Shown here in pieces: positions 53,736 to 59,992 of a stretch of DNA of 59,992 nucleotides. The position numbers and the translations under genes were made by a program. The stretch's first letter is position 1. The number at the start of each line of letters is the position of its first letter. Origin of the DNA: Clostridium sp. (GTDB lineage: Bacteria > Bacillota > Clostridia > Clostridiales > Clostridiaceae); NCBI GenBank assembly GCA_022767515.1, contig JALENK010000019.1, positions 1-59,992 on the forward strand. The letters are read 5' to 3'. A model generated the notes under the pieces. That model searched no databases and had not been told where the DNA came from. It worked only from the letters and a program-made list of their open reading frames with translations.

Positions 53736-55478
53736 ATGAGAAAAGAATTTTCTATAAGTAATGAAAAAATAATCATTAACTTTACTGCAAAGTACTGTAA
53801 TACTTTCGAAGCTGTTTTGGAAAGTGAAGGTTTTAGAAGGGTATTAGATGTTTATTTAAAAAAAGCTCAAGGGAAAAAGTTAAGAACTTTTAAGTATCTT
53901 GAAAAAGCAATAGGAACTAATGATATTGGTAAAATTAGAGATATAATATCTAAAGTTTTTAGATGCCTAACAGTTATGGATGCAAGTGATATAACAAATC
54001 CAAGATATACCTCAGTAGTGGAAGACAGGAATGAATTTATAGTTGTGGTAGAAGATTTATATTCATTTTGGAGAAAGCTTGAAAGGTATACACTTGTTCA
54101 TGCAGGAACATTAGAGAGTGGATTAGCAGCAATGAGTTTTACAGAAGCAAATTCTAATTTCTCAGCTCTAATATTAAATTTATATAGAAAGATAGAAAAG
54201 AATATAATAGGTGTTGTTCCTAAGGTTTATAGACAAATACCAGCTGGAGGTAATGCAAGTATAATGATAACAGGACTAGTATGGCCTATACCAGAAGGGT
54301 ATGAAGTTTTAGAGGATATACCATTTATTGATTCAATAATGCTTGAAACCCCATTTATTACTTATCCAAAGAAAAATACAAGAGATGGATTATTTACAGA
54401 AGTTGATTATAATCCATTAAAGTATACTAATATTAATAAAGATCATTGGTTCTGTTATCCTGCAAAGGTTGGAGAATCTCTTGCATATATCTATTTTCAT
54501 AGAGATTATATGGAACATGGTATAACTTTATGTAATCTTTTTGAAATGGCTAGAAAAGAGGAATGTAGAGGAAGAAAGCCTGATATGATATTTGTATTTG
54601 GCGCAAGTGATGATGGTGATGAATTAAAGACTGTATTCTATGATGATAAAAAGAATGATATAATGCTTGGTTATATAAATCATTCAGAAAAAATTGATTA
54701 CTTTGGATATATGAAGAAGATGGCATTAACATTACACAATTTAATAATGATAAAGAAAGGCTTTTTACCAATACATGGTGCTATGGTAAATATTATTATG
54801 AAAAATGGTAAGACAGCTAATGTAGTAATAATGGGAGATAGTGGTGCTGGTAAATCTGAAAGTATAGAAGCCTTTAGAGCATTAAGTGAAGATTATGTTT
54901 CTGAGATGCTTATAATATTTGATGATATGGGAACATTCAAGCTAGAAGAGGATAAGATTGTAGGCTATGGAACTGAAATTGGAGCTTTTGTAAGATTAGA
55001 TGACTTAGACCAAGGTTATGCATTTAAAGAAATTGATAGAAGTATATTTATGAATCCAGATAAAATAAATGCAAGACTTGTAATGCCAACAACTCCATAT
55101 AAAGAAGTTGTTAAAGGATACCCTGTGGATTACTTCTTCTATGCTAACAACTATACAGCAGTGAATGAAGGACAAAATTCTTTAGATTATTTTAAGACTC
55201 CAAAGGAAGCTATGGGCGTATTTGTTTCTGGAGCTAGAATGGCAAAAGGTACTACTACAGAAAAAGGACTAGTAGAAACATTTTTTGCAAATCCATTTGG
55301 TCCAGTGCAAAAGAAAGAAGATACAGAAGTATTAATTGAAAAATATTTTGATGCAATGTTTAATAAATGTAATGTCAAAGTAGGACAAATAAAAACTTGC
55401 TTAGGTGTTAGTGGTCAAGAAAAAGAAGGACCAAAGAATGCAGCAATTGAATTATTTGAAGAAATAAAGAAAATATGA
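53736..55478 (+). CDS. PEP carboxykinase/HPr kinase-like P-loop protein
   Basis: 580 residues. The C-terminal half has the PEPCK/HPr-kinase-type P-loop MGDSGAGKSESIEAF (about 365-379), followed by LIIFDDMGTF, GYGTEIGAFVRLDDLD and the AGARMAKG-like FVSGARMAKGTTTEKG. The N-terminal half (1-330) has no clear match and no GTP-PEPCK signature such as PSACGKTN. It may be a carboxykinase-like enzyme or a protein kinase; substrate unknown. Strong AGGAGG before the ATG; monocistronic. Confidence 0.65.
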   Translation: MRKEFSISNEKIIINFTAKYCNTFEAVLESEGFRRVLDVYLKKAQGKKLRTFKYLEKAIGTNDIGKIRDIISKVFRCLTVMDASDITNPRYTSVVEDRNEFIVVVEDLYSFWRKLERYTLVHAGTLESGLAAMSFTEANSNFSALILNLYRKIEKNIIGVVPKVYRQIPAGGNASIMITGLVWPIPEGYEVLEDIPFIDSIMLETPFITYPKKNTRDGLFTEVDYNPLKYTNINKDHWFCYPAKVGESLAYIYFHRDYMEHGITLCNLFEMARKEECRGRKPDMIFVFGASDDGDELKTVFYDDKKNDIMLGYINHSEKIDYFGYMKKMALTLHNLIMIKKGFLPIHGAMVNIIMKNGKTANVVIMGDSGAGKSESIEAFRALSEDYVSEMLIIFDDMGTFKLEEDKIVGYGTEIGAFVRLDDLDQGYAFKEIDRSIFMNPDKINARLVMPTTPYKEVVKGYPVDYFFYANNYTAVNEGQNSLDYFKTPKEAMGVFVSGARMAKGTTTEKGLVETFFANPFGPVQKKEDTEVLIEKYFDAMFNKCNVKVGQIKTCLGVSGQEKEGPKNAAIELFEEIKKI

Positions 55479-55488
55479 TAAAAAAAGA

Positions 55489-55530
55489 GCTTCGAAAGAA
55501 TGAGAAATCATTTTTTCGAAGCATTTTTTT
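55489..55530. terminator. Bidirectional terminator with GAAA tetraloop
   Basis: A 15-bp stem, 55489-55503 with 55508-55522 (starts GCTTCGAAA, one G-T pair), is capped by GAAA and followed by T7. It serves the PEPCK-like gene and the convergent permease-like gene. Confidence 0.92.
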
Positions 55531-56083
55531 ATCTAGCAAATAATTTACCTAAATGTTTCTTTACATTTAGTAAATTACATAGTGTTAGTATGAAATCTAA
55601 CATTGTAAGTACGAATAATACTATAAATATAACAGTTATTAATGGGATTGGAACTAAGCCTACTAAGTAAGCAACTAAAGGATGTCCAATTTTTACGATA
55701 GCAAGTGCAATTGCTCCCCACATAAGTGAAAAGTGTAAGCATATTCTTCCATGTAAGTTAAATGGGTCTTCAGTATAATCCCAATATTTTCTCTTGAAAG
55801 ATTTTTCTAGTATGTAACCTGCTAGGTATTCTATAGTAGATGTAATGATTGTTGCTAAAATATATTGTATAAAAATGTTATCGCTAATTGATGTTAAGAA
55901 AGTAATTAGTAATACTAGAGAAGCACCATAAATTGGGCAATAAGGTCCAAATAAAAAGCCTCTATTTACAAATTTTTTTTGGTTCTTATAAGCATAGGCT
56001 ACTTCACCAACCCATCCAAGAAATGAATAAATTATAAAAAACAATAAAGGATACATAATCTCAGTTTGAATGGTTATATTCAT
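55529..56083 (-). CDS. Putative ABC-transporter type IV membrane protein
   Basis: A 184-residue membrane protein with five or six helices. SFLGWVGEVAYAYKNQKKFVNRGFLFGPYCPIYGAS is the conserved N-terminal signature (about residues 17-52) of the family labelled putative ABC-transporter permease, and SFKRKYWDYTEDPFNLHGRICLHFSLMWG is also conserved. No partner ATPase gene is near, so the transport role is only a family label. The ATG at 56083 has AGGGG 8 nt upstream on the minus strand. Confidence 0.8.
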   Translation of the reverse strand: MNITIQTEIMYPLLFFIIYSFLGWVGEVAYAYKNQKKFVNRGFLFGPYCPIYGASLVLLITFLTSISDNIFIQYILATIITSTIEYLAGYILEKSFKRKYWDYTEDPFNLHGRICLHFSLMWGAIALAIVKIGHPLVAYLVGLVPIPLITVIFIVLFVLTMLDFILTLCNLLNVKKHLGKLFAR

Positions 56084-56239
56084 TTTAATCACCCCTGTAT
56101 AGTAATCGAATAATATATTTATTATCTACAATTAATTATATATTAAAATGATAAAAAAGAAATGGATATAACCTTAAATTAATCTTAAGTTTTTTATTAT
56201 TTTATTGCAAAGTAAAAAAATATTTTAAGATTTTACATT

Positions 56240-56291
56240 AAAAAATAGTACATCATATTAGTAAGTGCACTAATATGATGTACTATTTTTT
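56240..56291. terminator. Perfect 23-bp palindromic bidirectional terminator
   Basis: A6 ... T6-flanked inverted repeat: 56240-56262 pairs with 56269-56291 without a mismatch around AAGTGC. The right end touches the stop codon of the DUF378 gene, whose transcript reads a T-tract at the far end. Confidence 0.92.
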
Positions 56292-56484
56292 AATCAGAAG
56301 TACTACCATAAAATTTACATGCATATAATCCAGCTATACCAATAATGGTATATATAATTCGGCTAATAATACTAAGATTTCCAAATAAGATTGCAACTAA
56401 ATCTATTTGGAAAAGTCCTACTAGTCCCCAATTAATACAACCTATTACGACAAGAGTAAGAGCTAATACATCTAAAAACTTCAT
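56290..56484 (-). CDS. DUF378 small membrane protein
   Basis: 64 residues with two transmembrane helices, LDVLALTLVVIGCINWGLVGLF and IISRIIYTIIGIAGLYACKFYG. GCINWGLVGLFQIDLVAILFG is the DUF378 hallmark (about residues 15-35). Function unknown. The ATG at 56484 follows GGGAG on the minus strand. Confidence 0.9.
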   Translation of the reverse strand: MKFLDVLALTLVVIGCINWGLVGLFQIDLVAILFGNLSIISRIIYTIIGIAGLYACKFYGSTSD

Positions 56485-56619
56485 AATAACACACTCCCTT
56501 TCTTATCTTATTATTATCCATAATTACATTTTTTATTCGCAAATATTTAAAAAATATTGAAAAAAATAAAACAATAATTTAATATAGTTATTATATTATA
56601 TTTTAAGGAGTGTGAAAAA

Positions 56620-56955
56620 ATGGGTGTATTGTTAACAATTTTATACTTCATATTAATGCTGATTTTAGTATTAGGAGGTATTTTTGTACTTAAAATGTTT
56701 GTTTTTAACAAAGTATCAATAAATAAATTTATACCATTAGCGTTGGCAATAATTGCGATTGTAGTGGAGATAATAATAAGAACTGATAATCTATTAATTA
56801 ATACGGTAATTATGCTATTAGCAGTTTATTTGTTTGCGTGGTTTTTGGATATTCATACATCTGGTAAAGTAAAAATTGAGCCGGAGAAGAAGATTGTTAT
56901 TAAGTCAAAAGCAAAGCCTAATAGAGCAAAATATAGGGATAATAATAAGAAGTAA
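56620..56955 (+). CDS. Hypothetical membrane protein
   Basis: 111 residues. Three helices (about 4-28, 38-52, 60-82) and a strongly basic C-terminal tail (KIEPEKKIVIKSKAKPNRAKYR) that would lie in the cytoplasm. No recognisable family. AAGGAG 5-6 nt before the GTG/ATG region supports the ATG at 56620. Monocistronic, with a terminator behind it. Confidence 0.6.
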   Translation: MGVLLTILYFILMLILVLGGIFVLKMFVFNKVSINKFIPLALAIIAIVVEIIIRTDNLLINTVIMLLAVYLFAWFLDIHTSGKVKIEPEKKIVIKSKAKPNRAKYRDNNKK

Positions 56956-56963
56956 TTTAGAGG

Positions 56964-56996
56964 CTCGCAGAATTTTGTTCTGCGAGTGTTTTTTAT
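56964..56996. terminator. Terminator between the membrane and PHP genes
   Basis: CTCGCAGAA (56964-56972) pairs perfectly with TTCTGCGAG (56978-56986) over a 5-nt loop, followed by TG and T6. Confidence 0.9.
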
Positions 56997-57973
56997 GATT
57001 CGATAAAAATAGGAGAACTTATGCAAAGCTTGTTTTTTGCTTGATGTATTCGTATTAAATACCAAGTTTCATCTTCATTATGTTCGTGTTCGTATAGATA
57101 TTTAATTGAGTTAATATTAATATTATTTATTTCTTTTATGACTTTGTTATGGTTTGTAACTATTTCTATAGAAGATATTTCATAGTTTTTATCTTGACAG
57201 TAAATAAAAAATTTTAGTTTATAGGATTTATCTGCTTTTAGTATTCCACCCATAAAGGTATTATTAATTTTAAAATACATTTTTAAAGTTTTAGATTCAG
57301 TTGAATAGGTAAGTCGGTTTCTGAAAGCATATACAAGAGAAGTGATTGATAAATCTTCAGCTAAAAATACAGTTAAGTTTTCACTATCACCCCAATTCAA
57401 TTTGTGATTATCTTGCCCATTTACAGCACCAAGCTTCCAACCTTTATCAAGTAGAGCATAGTAATTCTTATCAAATCTTAAGTATTTGCCTTTTAGAGAA
57501 CCATTTCCAACCTCAAAGCTAGTTATTATTTTATTAAATATTTCATTATATTCTAAATTTAGTATATTAGAGTGAGGGTGATTAATAATAATGAAGGCAT
57601 TAGGGTTGTTTAGCATCCAAAGTACTAATAATTTTAGGTTGTTCAAAGTTCCAGTAAAATAGGTCGTTGGATTTATTATATTAAAGTCACCATAGAGGTA
57701 TGTGCGTGTTTCAAAGCCATATACGGGAAGGAAACCACTATTTTTTTTTCTGTATTTATTAATAGAATGTAATAGATAATTCCATCGGTTTTGAGTTTTA
57801 TGATTAACTATTATATCTTTTTTAAGATAGGAATTATGATCTGTTATAATTAAAAAGTCTAAATTATTATTTTTACTATATATAATTGCATCAAAGGGAG
57901 TGCCTTTGCCTGTTGATAATATTGTGTGAGCATGTGGGATACCATAATAAAATTTTAAATTATTAGTTTTCAA
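56993..57973 (-). CDS. PHP-domain phosphoesterase-like protein
   Basis: 326 residues. GIPHAHTILSTGKGTPFDAI (H14, H16) and DFLIITDHNSY are the first PHP metal-binding motifs; IIINHPHSN and NGQDNHKLNWG supply further ones. A C-terminal beta-rich part (about 235-326) follows. Lone PHP proteins hydrolyse phosphate esters; the substrate here is unknown. TTG start at 57973 behind GGGAG, 6-nt spacing. Confidence 0.8.
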   Translation of the reverse strand: MKTNNLKFYYGIPHAHTILSTGKGTPFDAIIYSKNNNLDFLIITDHNSYLKKDIIVNHKTQNRWNYLLHSINKYRKKNSGFLPVYGFETRTYLYGDFNIINPTTYFTGTLNNLKLLVLWMLNNPNAFIIINHPHSNILNLEYNEIFNKIITSFEVGNGSLKGKYLRFDKNYYALLDKGWKLGAVNGQDNHKLNWGDSENLTVFLAEDLSITSLVYAFRNRLTYSTESKTLKMYFKINNTFMGGILKADKSYKLKFFIYCQDKNYEISSIEIVTNHNKVIKEINNININSIKYLYEHEHNEDETWYLIRIHQAKNKLCISSPIFIES

Positions 57974-58115
57974 GATTTACTCCCTAGATTATTTGATATA
58001 ATTATATATACGGTGATAAAGTAAAACTTATTCAAATTTATGAATATGATAATAAGAAAGTAATAACAATATAATTGAGAGTATGATAGAATAATAACGA
58101 AAGTAGGGATATATT

Positions 58116-58946
58116 ATGATAAAAATTGGAGAATATAATGAATTAAAAGTCGATAGACAAACAGAGTTTGGATATTATCTTGTTGATAATGAGAAAAATT
58201 CTGTATTACTACCCAATGGTTCACTTAATGGTAATAGTATAAATATTGATGAAATGGTAAATGCATTTATATATAGAGATAGTCAAGAAAGAATAATTGC
58301 TACATTAAAGCAACCATTAATAAAAGTAGGGGAAGTTGCTTATTTAAAAATAGTTGGAAATAGCAATTTTGGAGCTTTTGCAGATATGGGATTGGAAAGA
58401 GATATTTTCATACCACTTAAAGAACAAAAATTTAAATTGGTAACAGGAAAGAGCTATTTATTATATGCATATGTGGATAAAACAGGAAGATTAGCAGCAA
58501 CTACTTATGTGGATTCTTACATTGATATTGGTGAAGGCTATAAGGTAGATGATGAAGTTGAAGTAATCACTTATGGAAAAGGTGGAGAAAAAACAATTAG
58601 AGTAGCAATTGATGGTAAGTATCAGGCTATAATTCTTGGAAATGAGCATTATAAGAGCATATTTCCAGGAGATAAGCTTAAGGTAAGGGTAAAAAAGATA
58701 TATGAAGATGGAGTAGTTGGGGTAACACCTAGAAAAAAGAGATTGGATGCAAGAGAAGAAATAAAAGAAAGAATTATGCTTGCACTTGCTGAAAATGATG
58801 GTATGATACCTTATAATGATAAGACTTCTCCAGAAATAATTAAAGAAAATTTCTTTACATCTAAGAATTATTTTAAGATGGCACTTGGAGCACTAATGAA
58901 GGAAGGTAAGATATACCAGGATGAAGAAGGCACTAAATTAAAGTAA
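58116..58946 (+). CDS. CvfB-like S1 RNA-binding protein
   Basis: 276 residues of the CvfB/YitL family: several S1-type beta-barrels (YLKIVGNSNFGAFADMGLERDIFIP at about 75-99; KLKVRVKKIYEDGVVGVTPRKK near 190) and a C-terminal winged helix (DGMIPYNDKTSPEIIKENF). In S. aureus CvfB influences virulence gene expression. The first ATG (58116) is used although its ribosome site (AGGG) is modest. Confidence 0.85.
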   Translation: MIKIGEYNELKVDRQTEFGYYLVDNEKNSVLLPNGSLNGNSINIDEMVNAFIYRDSQERIIATLKQPLIKVGEVAYLKIVGNSNFGAFADMGLERDIFIPLKEQKFKLVTGKSYLLYAYVDKTGRLAATTYVDSYIDIGEGYKVDDEVEVITYGKGGEKTIRVAIDGKYQAIILGNEHYKSIFPGDKLKVRVKKIYEDGVVGVTPRKKRLDAREEIKERIMLALAENDGMIPYNDKTSPEIIKENFFTSKNYFKMALGALMKEGKIYQDEEGTKLK

Positions 58947-58950
58947 TCTG

Positions 58951-58980
58951 TTGACAAAAAAATATTATATGGTATATAGT
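58951..58980 (+). promoter_or_regulatory. Promoter of the TrmB-type gene
   Basis: TTGACA (58951-58956), an 18-bp spacer and TATAGT (58975-58980). A TATATA at 58973-58978 (16 bp) is an alternative. Confidence 0.75.
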
Positions 58981-58981
58981 A

Positions 58982-58995
58982 TTCCTATAGAGGAA
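58982..58995 (+). promoter_or_regulatory. 14-bp palindrome at the start point, likely operator
   Basis: TTCCT-ATAG-AGGAA lies at the predicted +1 of the TrmB-type gene, a good place for a repressor to act. Autoregulation is inferred. Confidence 0.4.
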
Positions 58996-59056
58996 CACTT
59001 ATTGATGTTTCTTCGATATATACTGATATGTTTTAGTAAATTTTAATGGAGAACTT

Positions 59057-59761
59057 ATGGATATTTTAGAGAAGTTAATGAATTTTGGATTAACAAGACA
59101 AGAGGCAGTAATTTATTCATTGCTTTTTTCAGAGGGGAAGCTTAATGGTTATGAGGCTTCGAAGCTGTCTGGAATTTCAAAATCTAATACATATAGTACA
59201 CTTGCGAGTCTAGTAGACAAAGGTGCAGCTTATATGCTCCAAGAAAATGCCATTTCTTATATGCCAGTGGATATAGAAGAGTTTTGTAATAATAAGATAC
59301 GTTTTTTAAATGAGCTTAAGGAAGAATTAATTTTAGATATTCCTAAGAAACGTCAAAAGATGGATGGATATATTACAATTCGTGGCAAAAAGAATATTTT
59401 AGATAAGCTTAAAAATATGCTTTTAAGTGCAAAGGAAAGAGTGTATATTTTTATGTCTCTAAATAGAATAAATGAGCTTAAGGATATACTTAAAGAGCTT
59501 ATAAAACAAAATATTAAGGTTGTAATTATTACAGATAAAGCCTTTATTTTAGATGGAGCAAAGTTATATTTAAAAGAATGTGATGATTCTCAGATAAGAA
59601 TTATTATAGATTCAACATATGTTTTAACTGGTGAGATTGAAAATGAGCAGTCATCAACATGTTTATATTCAAGTAATAGTAACTTAGTAGATGTGTTTAA
59701 ACAAGCACTTGCTAATGAAATAAAATTAATTGAAATTGATAGGGAGGTGATTAGCAGTTAA
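59057..59761 (+). CDS. TrmB-family transcription regulator
   Basis: 234 residues. An N-terminal winged helix (about 1-70, TRQEAVIYSLLFSEG, SGISKSNTYSTLASLVDKG) and a C-terminal PLD-like effector domain (about 105-225) typical of TrmB regulators, which often sense sugars or other small molecules. No transporter or enzyme gene is adjacent in the window, so its targets are unknown. A hairpin with T5 (59790-59810) follows. Confidence 0.85.
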   Translation: MDILEKLMNFGLTRQEAVIYSLLFSEGKLNGYEASKLSGISKSNTYSTLASLVDKGAAYMLQENAISYMPVDIEEFCNNKIRFLNELKEELILDIPKKRQKMDGYITIRGKKNILDKLKNMLLSAKERVYIFMSLNRINELKDILKELIKQNIKVVIITDKAFILDGAKLYLKECDDSQIRIIIDSTYVLTGEIENEQSSTCLYSSNSNLVDVFKQALANEIKLIEIDREVISS

Positions 59762-59789
59762 TAAAATATTAGAAAACTTTATAAAAACA

Positions 59790-59810
59790 TAGAATTATAT
59801 TCTAATTTTT
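59790..59810 (+). terminator. Small terminator after the TrmB-type gene
   Basis: TAGAAT (59790-59795) pairs with ATTCTA (59799-59804) over 3 nt, followed by ATTTTT. Confidence 0.5.
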
Positions 59811-59838
59811 ATTGTAATAGTTTTAGGAGGCGATTTTA

Positions 59839-59992
59839 TTGAAATATTATTCAATAGGGTAGTTTGCTAAAGCTATTGGGAAAACTACAAAAACTCTAAG
59901 AAATTGGGATAAAAATGGAAAGTTGAAACCAGTTAGAGTTGAAGATACTGGATATAGATATTATTCTCAAGAACAACTTAATCATTTTTTAG
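59839..59992 (+). pseudogene. IS607-family serine recombinase, 5' part with nonsense codon
   Basis: TTG at 59839 behind TTAGGAGG starts KYYSIG, then TAG (59860-59862), then FAKAIGKTTKTLRNWDKNGK and a MerR-like helix-turn-helix (GYRYYSQEQLNHFL) to the window edge. This is the DNA-binding N-terminus of IS607-type TnpA, normally read SIGEFAK; G-to-T in the Glu codon would give TAG. A start after the stop would lose the first helix. The catalytic serine domain, any TnpB partner and the element's ends lie beyond the window or cannot be seen. Confidence 0.75.

Larger units (their letters stand above)
59762..59992 (+). mobile_element. Left part of an IS607-type insertion sequence
   Basis: The recombinase fragment shows an IS607-like element beginning somewhere between the end of the TrmB-type gene and 59838. 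IS607 elements make no clear terminal inverted repeats or target duplications, so the exact left end cannot be set. Only the left part is in view. Confidence 0.55.

Noticed and set aside
55529-56083. ABC transporter operon
   Set aside because: The family name suggests a permease, but no ATPase or binding-protein gene is near, so no transporter is claimed.
1-59992. CRISPR arrays, tRNA or rRNA genes
   Set aside because: No regularly spaced repeats, cloverleaf or rRNA signatures were found; the only stable RNA recognised is RNase P RNA.

Overview
The window is low-GC, Gram-positive, anaerobe-type chromosome that looks like Clostridium sensu stricto. Evidence: strongly A/T-ending codons; AGGAGG/GGTG Shine-Dalgarno sites; about ten TTG starts; sporulation genes (yqfC, yqfD, a CotS-type kinase, spoVB); a CIRCE/HrcA heat-shock operon; pyruvate phosphate dikinase; PolC; and the Firmicute gene orders hrcA-grpE-dnaK-dnaJ-prmA-rsmE-mtaB and dgt-dnaG-rpoD-trmK-nif3. 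I cannot name the species. It is mostly core chromosome. No rRNA, tRNA, CRISPR array or prophage was seen. The only mobile DNA is a broken IS607-type recombinase at the right edge.

Left part (1-12 kb): a TerB-like gene, hemW, then the heat-shock operon. A sigma-A promoter and a perfect CIRCE element precede hrcA-grpE-dnaK-dnaJ. After a strong terminator come prmA, rsmE, mtaB and hinT, then a separate L,D-transpeptidase gene.

12-24 kb: rpsU-yqeY, then yqfC-yqfD-pgpH-ybeY-dgkA/PAP2-cdd-era-recO, tightly packed with overlapping ends (sporulation, c-di-AMP turnover, rRNA maturation, undecaprenol recycling, pyrimidine salvage, DNA repair). phoH, usually between yqfD and pgpH, is absent here. A DUF4342 gene, a CcpN-like CBS repressor and ppdK follow. 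Two tandem CcpA-type (cre-like) boxes lie between the repressor and ppdK.

24-37 kb: a CotS-like kinase on the minus strand, the macromolecular synthesis cluster dgt-dnaG-rpoD-trmK-nif3, a small membrane protein with a doubtful start, the RNase P RNA, a dihydrouridine synthase and polC.

37-49 kb: a CASTOR/POLLUX-type channel; an acyl-CoA thioesterase/ligase pair; an FMN riboswitch with two tandem terminators before ribD-ribE-ribBA-ribH; a small DUF3592-type membrane protein; a membrane HD-GYP protein overlapping a gene for a three-module SseB-like protein; and an RluD-type pseudouridine synthase.

49-60 kb: two tail-to-tail MOP-family flippases (the second SpoVB-like), a ComEC-like metallo-beta-lactamase lipoprotein, a PEP-carboxykinase-like P-loop protein, small membrane proteins, a PHP phosphoesterase, a CvfB-like S1 protein, a TrmB-type regulator, and the IS607 fragment with an in-frame TAG at codon 8. 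No obviously new defence or mobile system is present. The best leads are the SseB/HD-GYP pair, an exact 34-nt in-phase duplication inside polC, the switch-like RNA leaders (rpsU, downstream of rnpB, ribD) and the possible non-AUG small gene.
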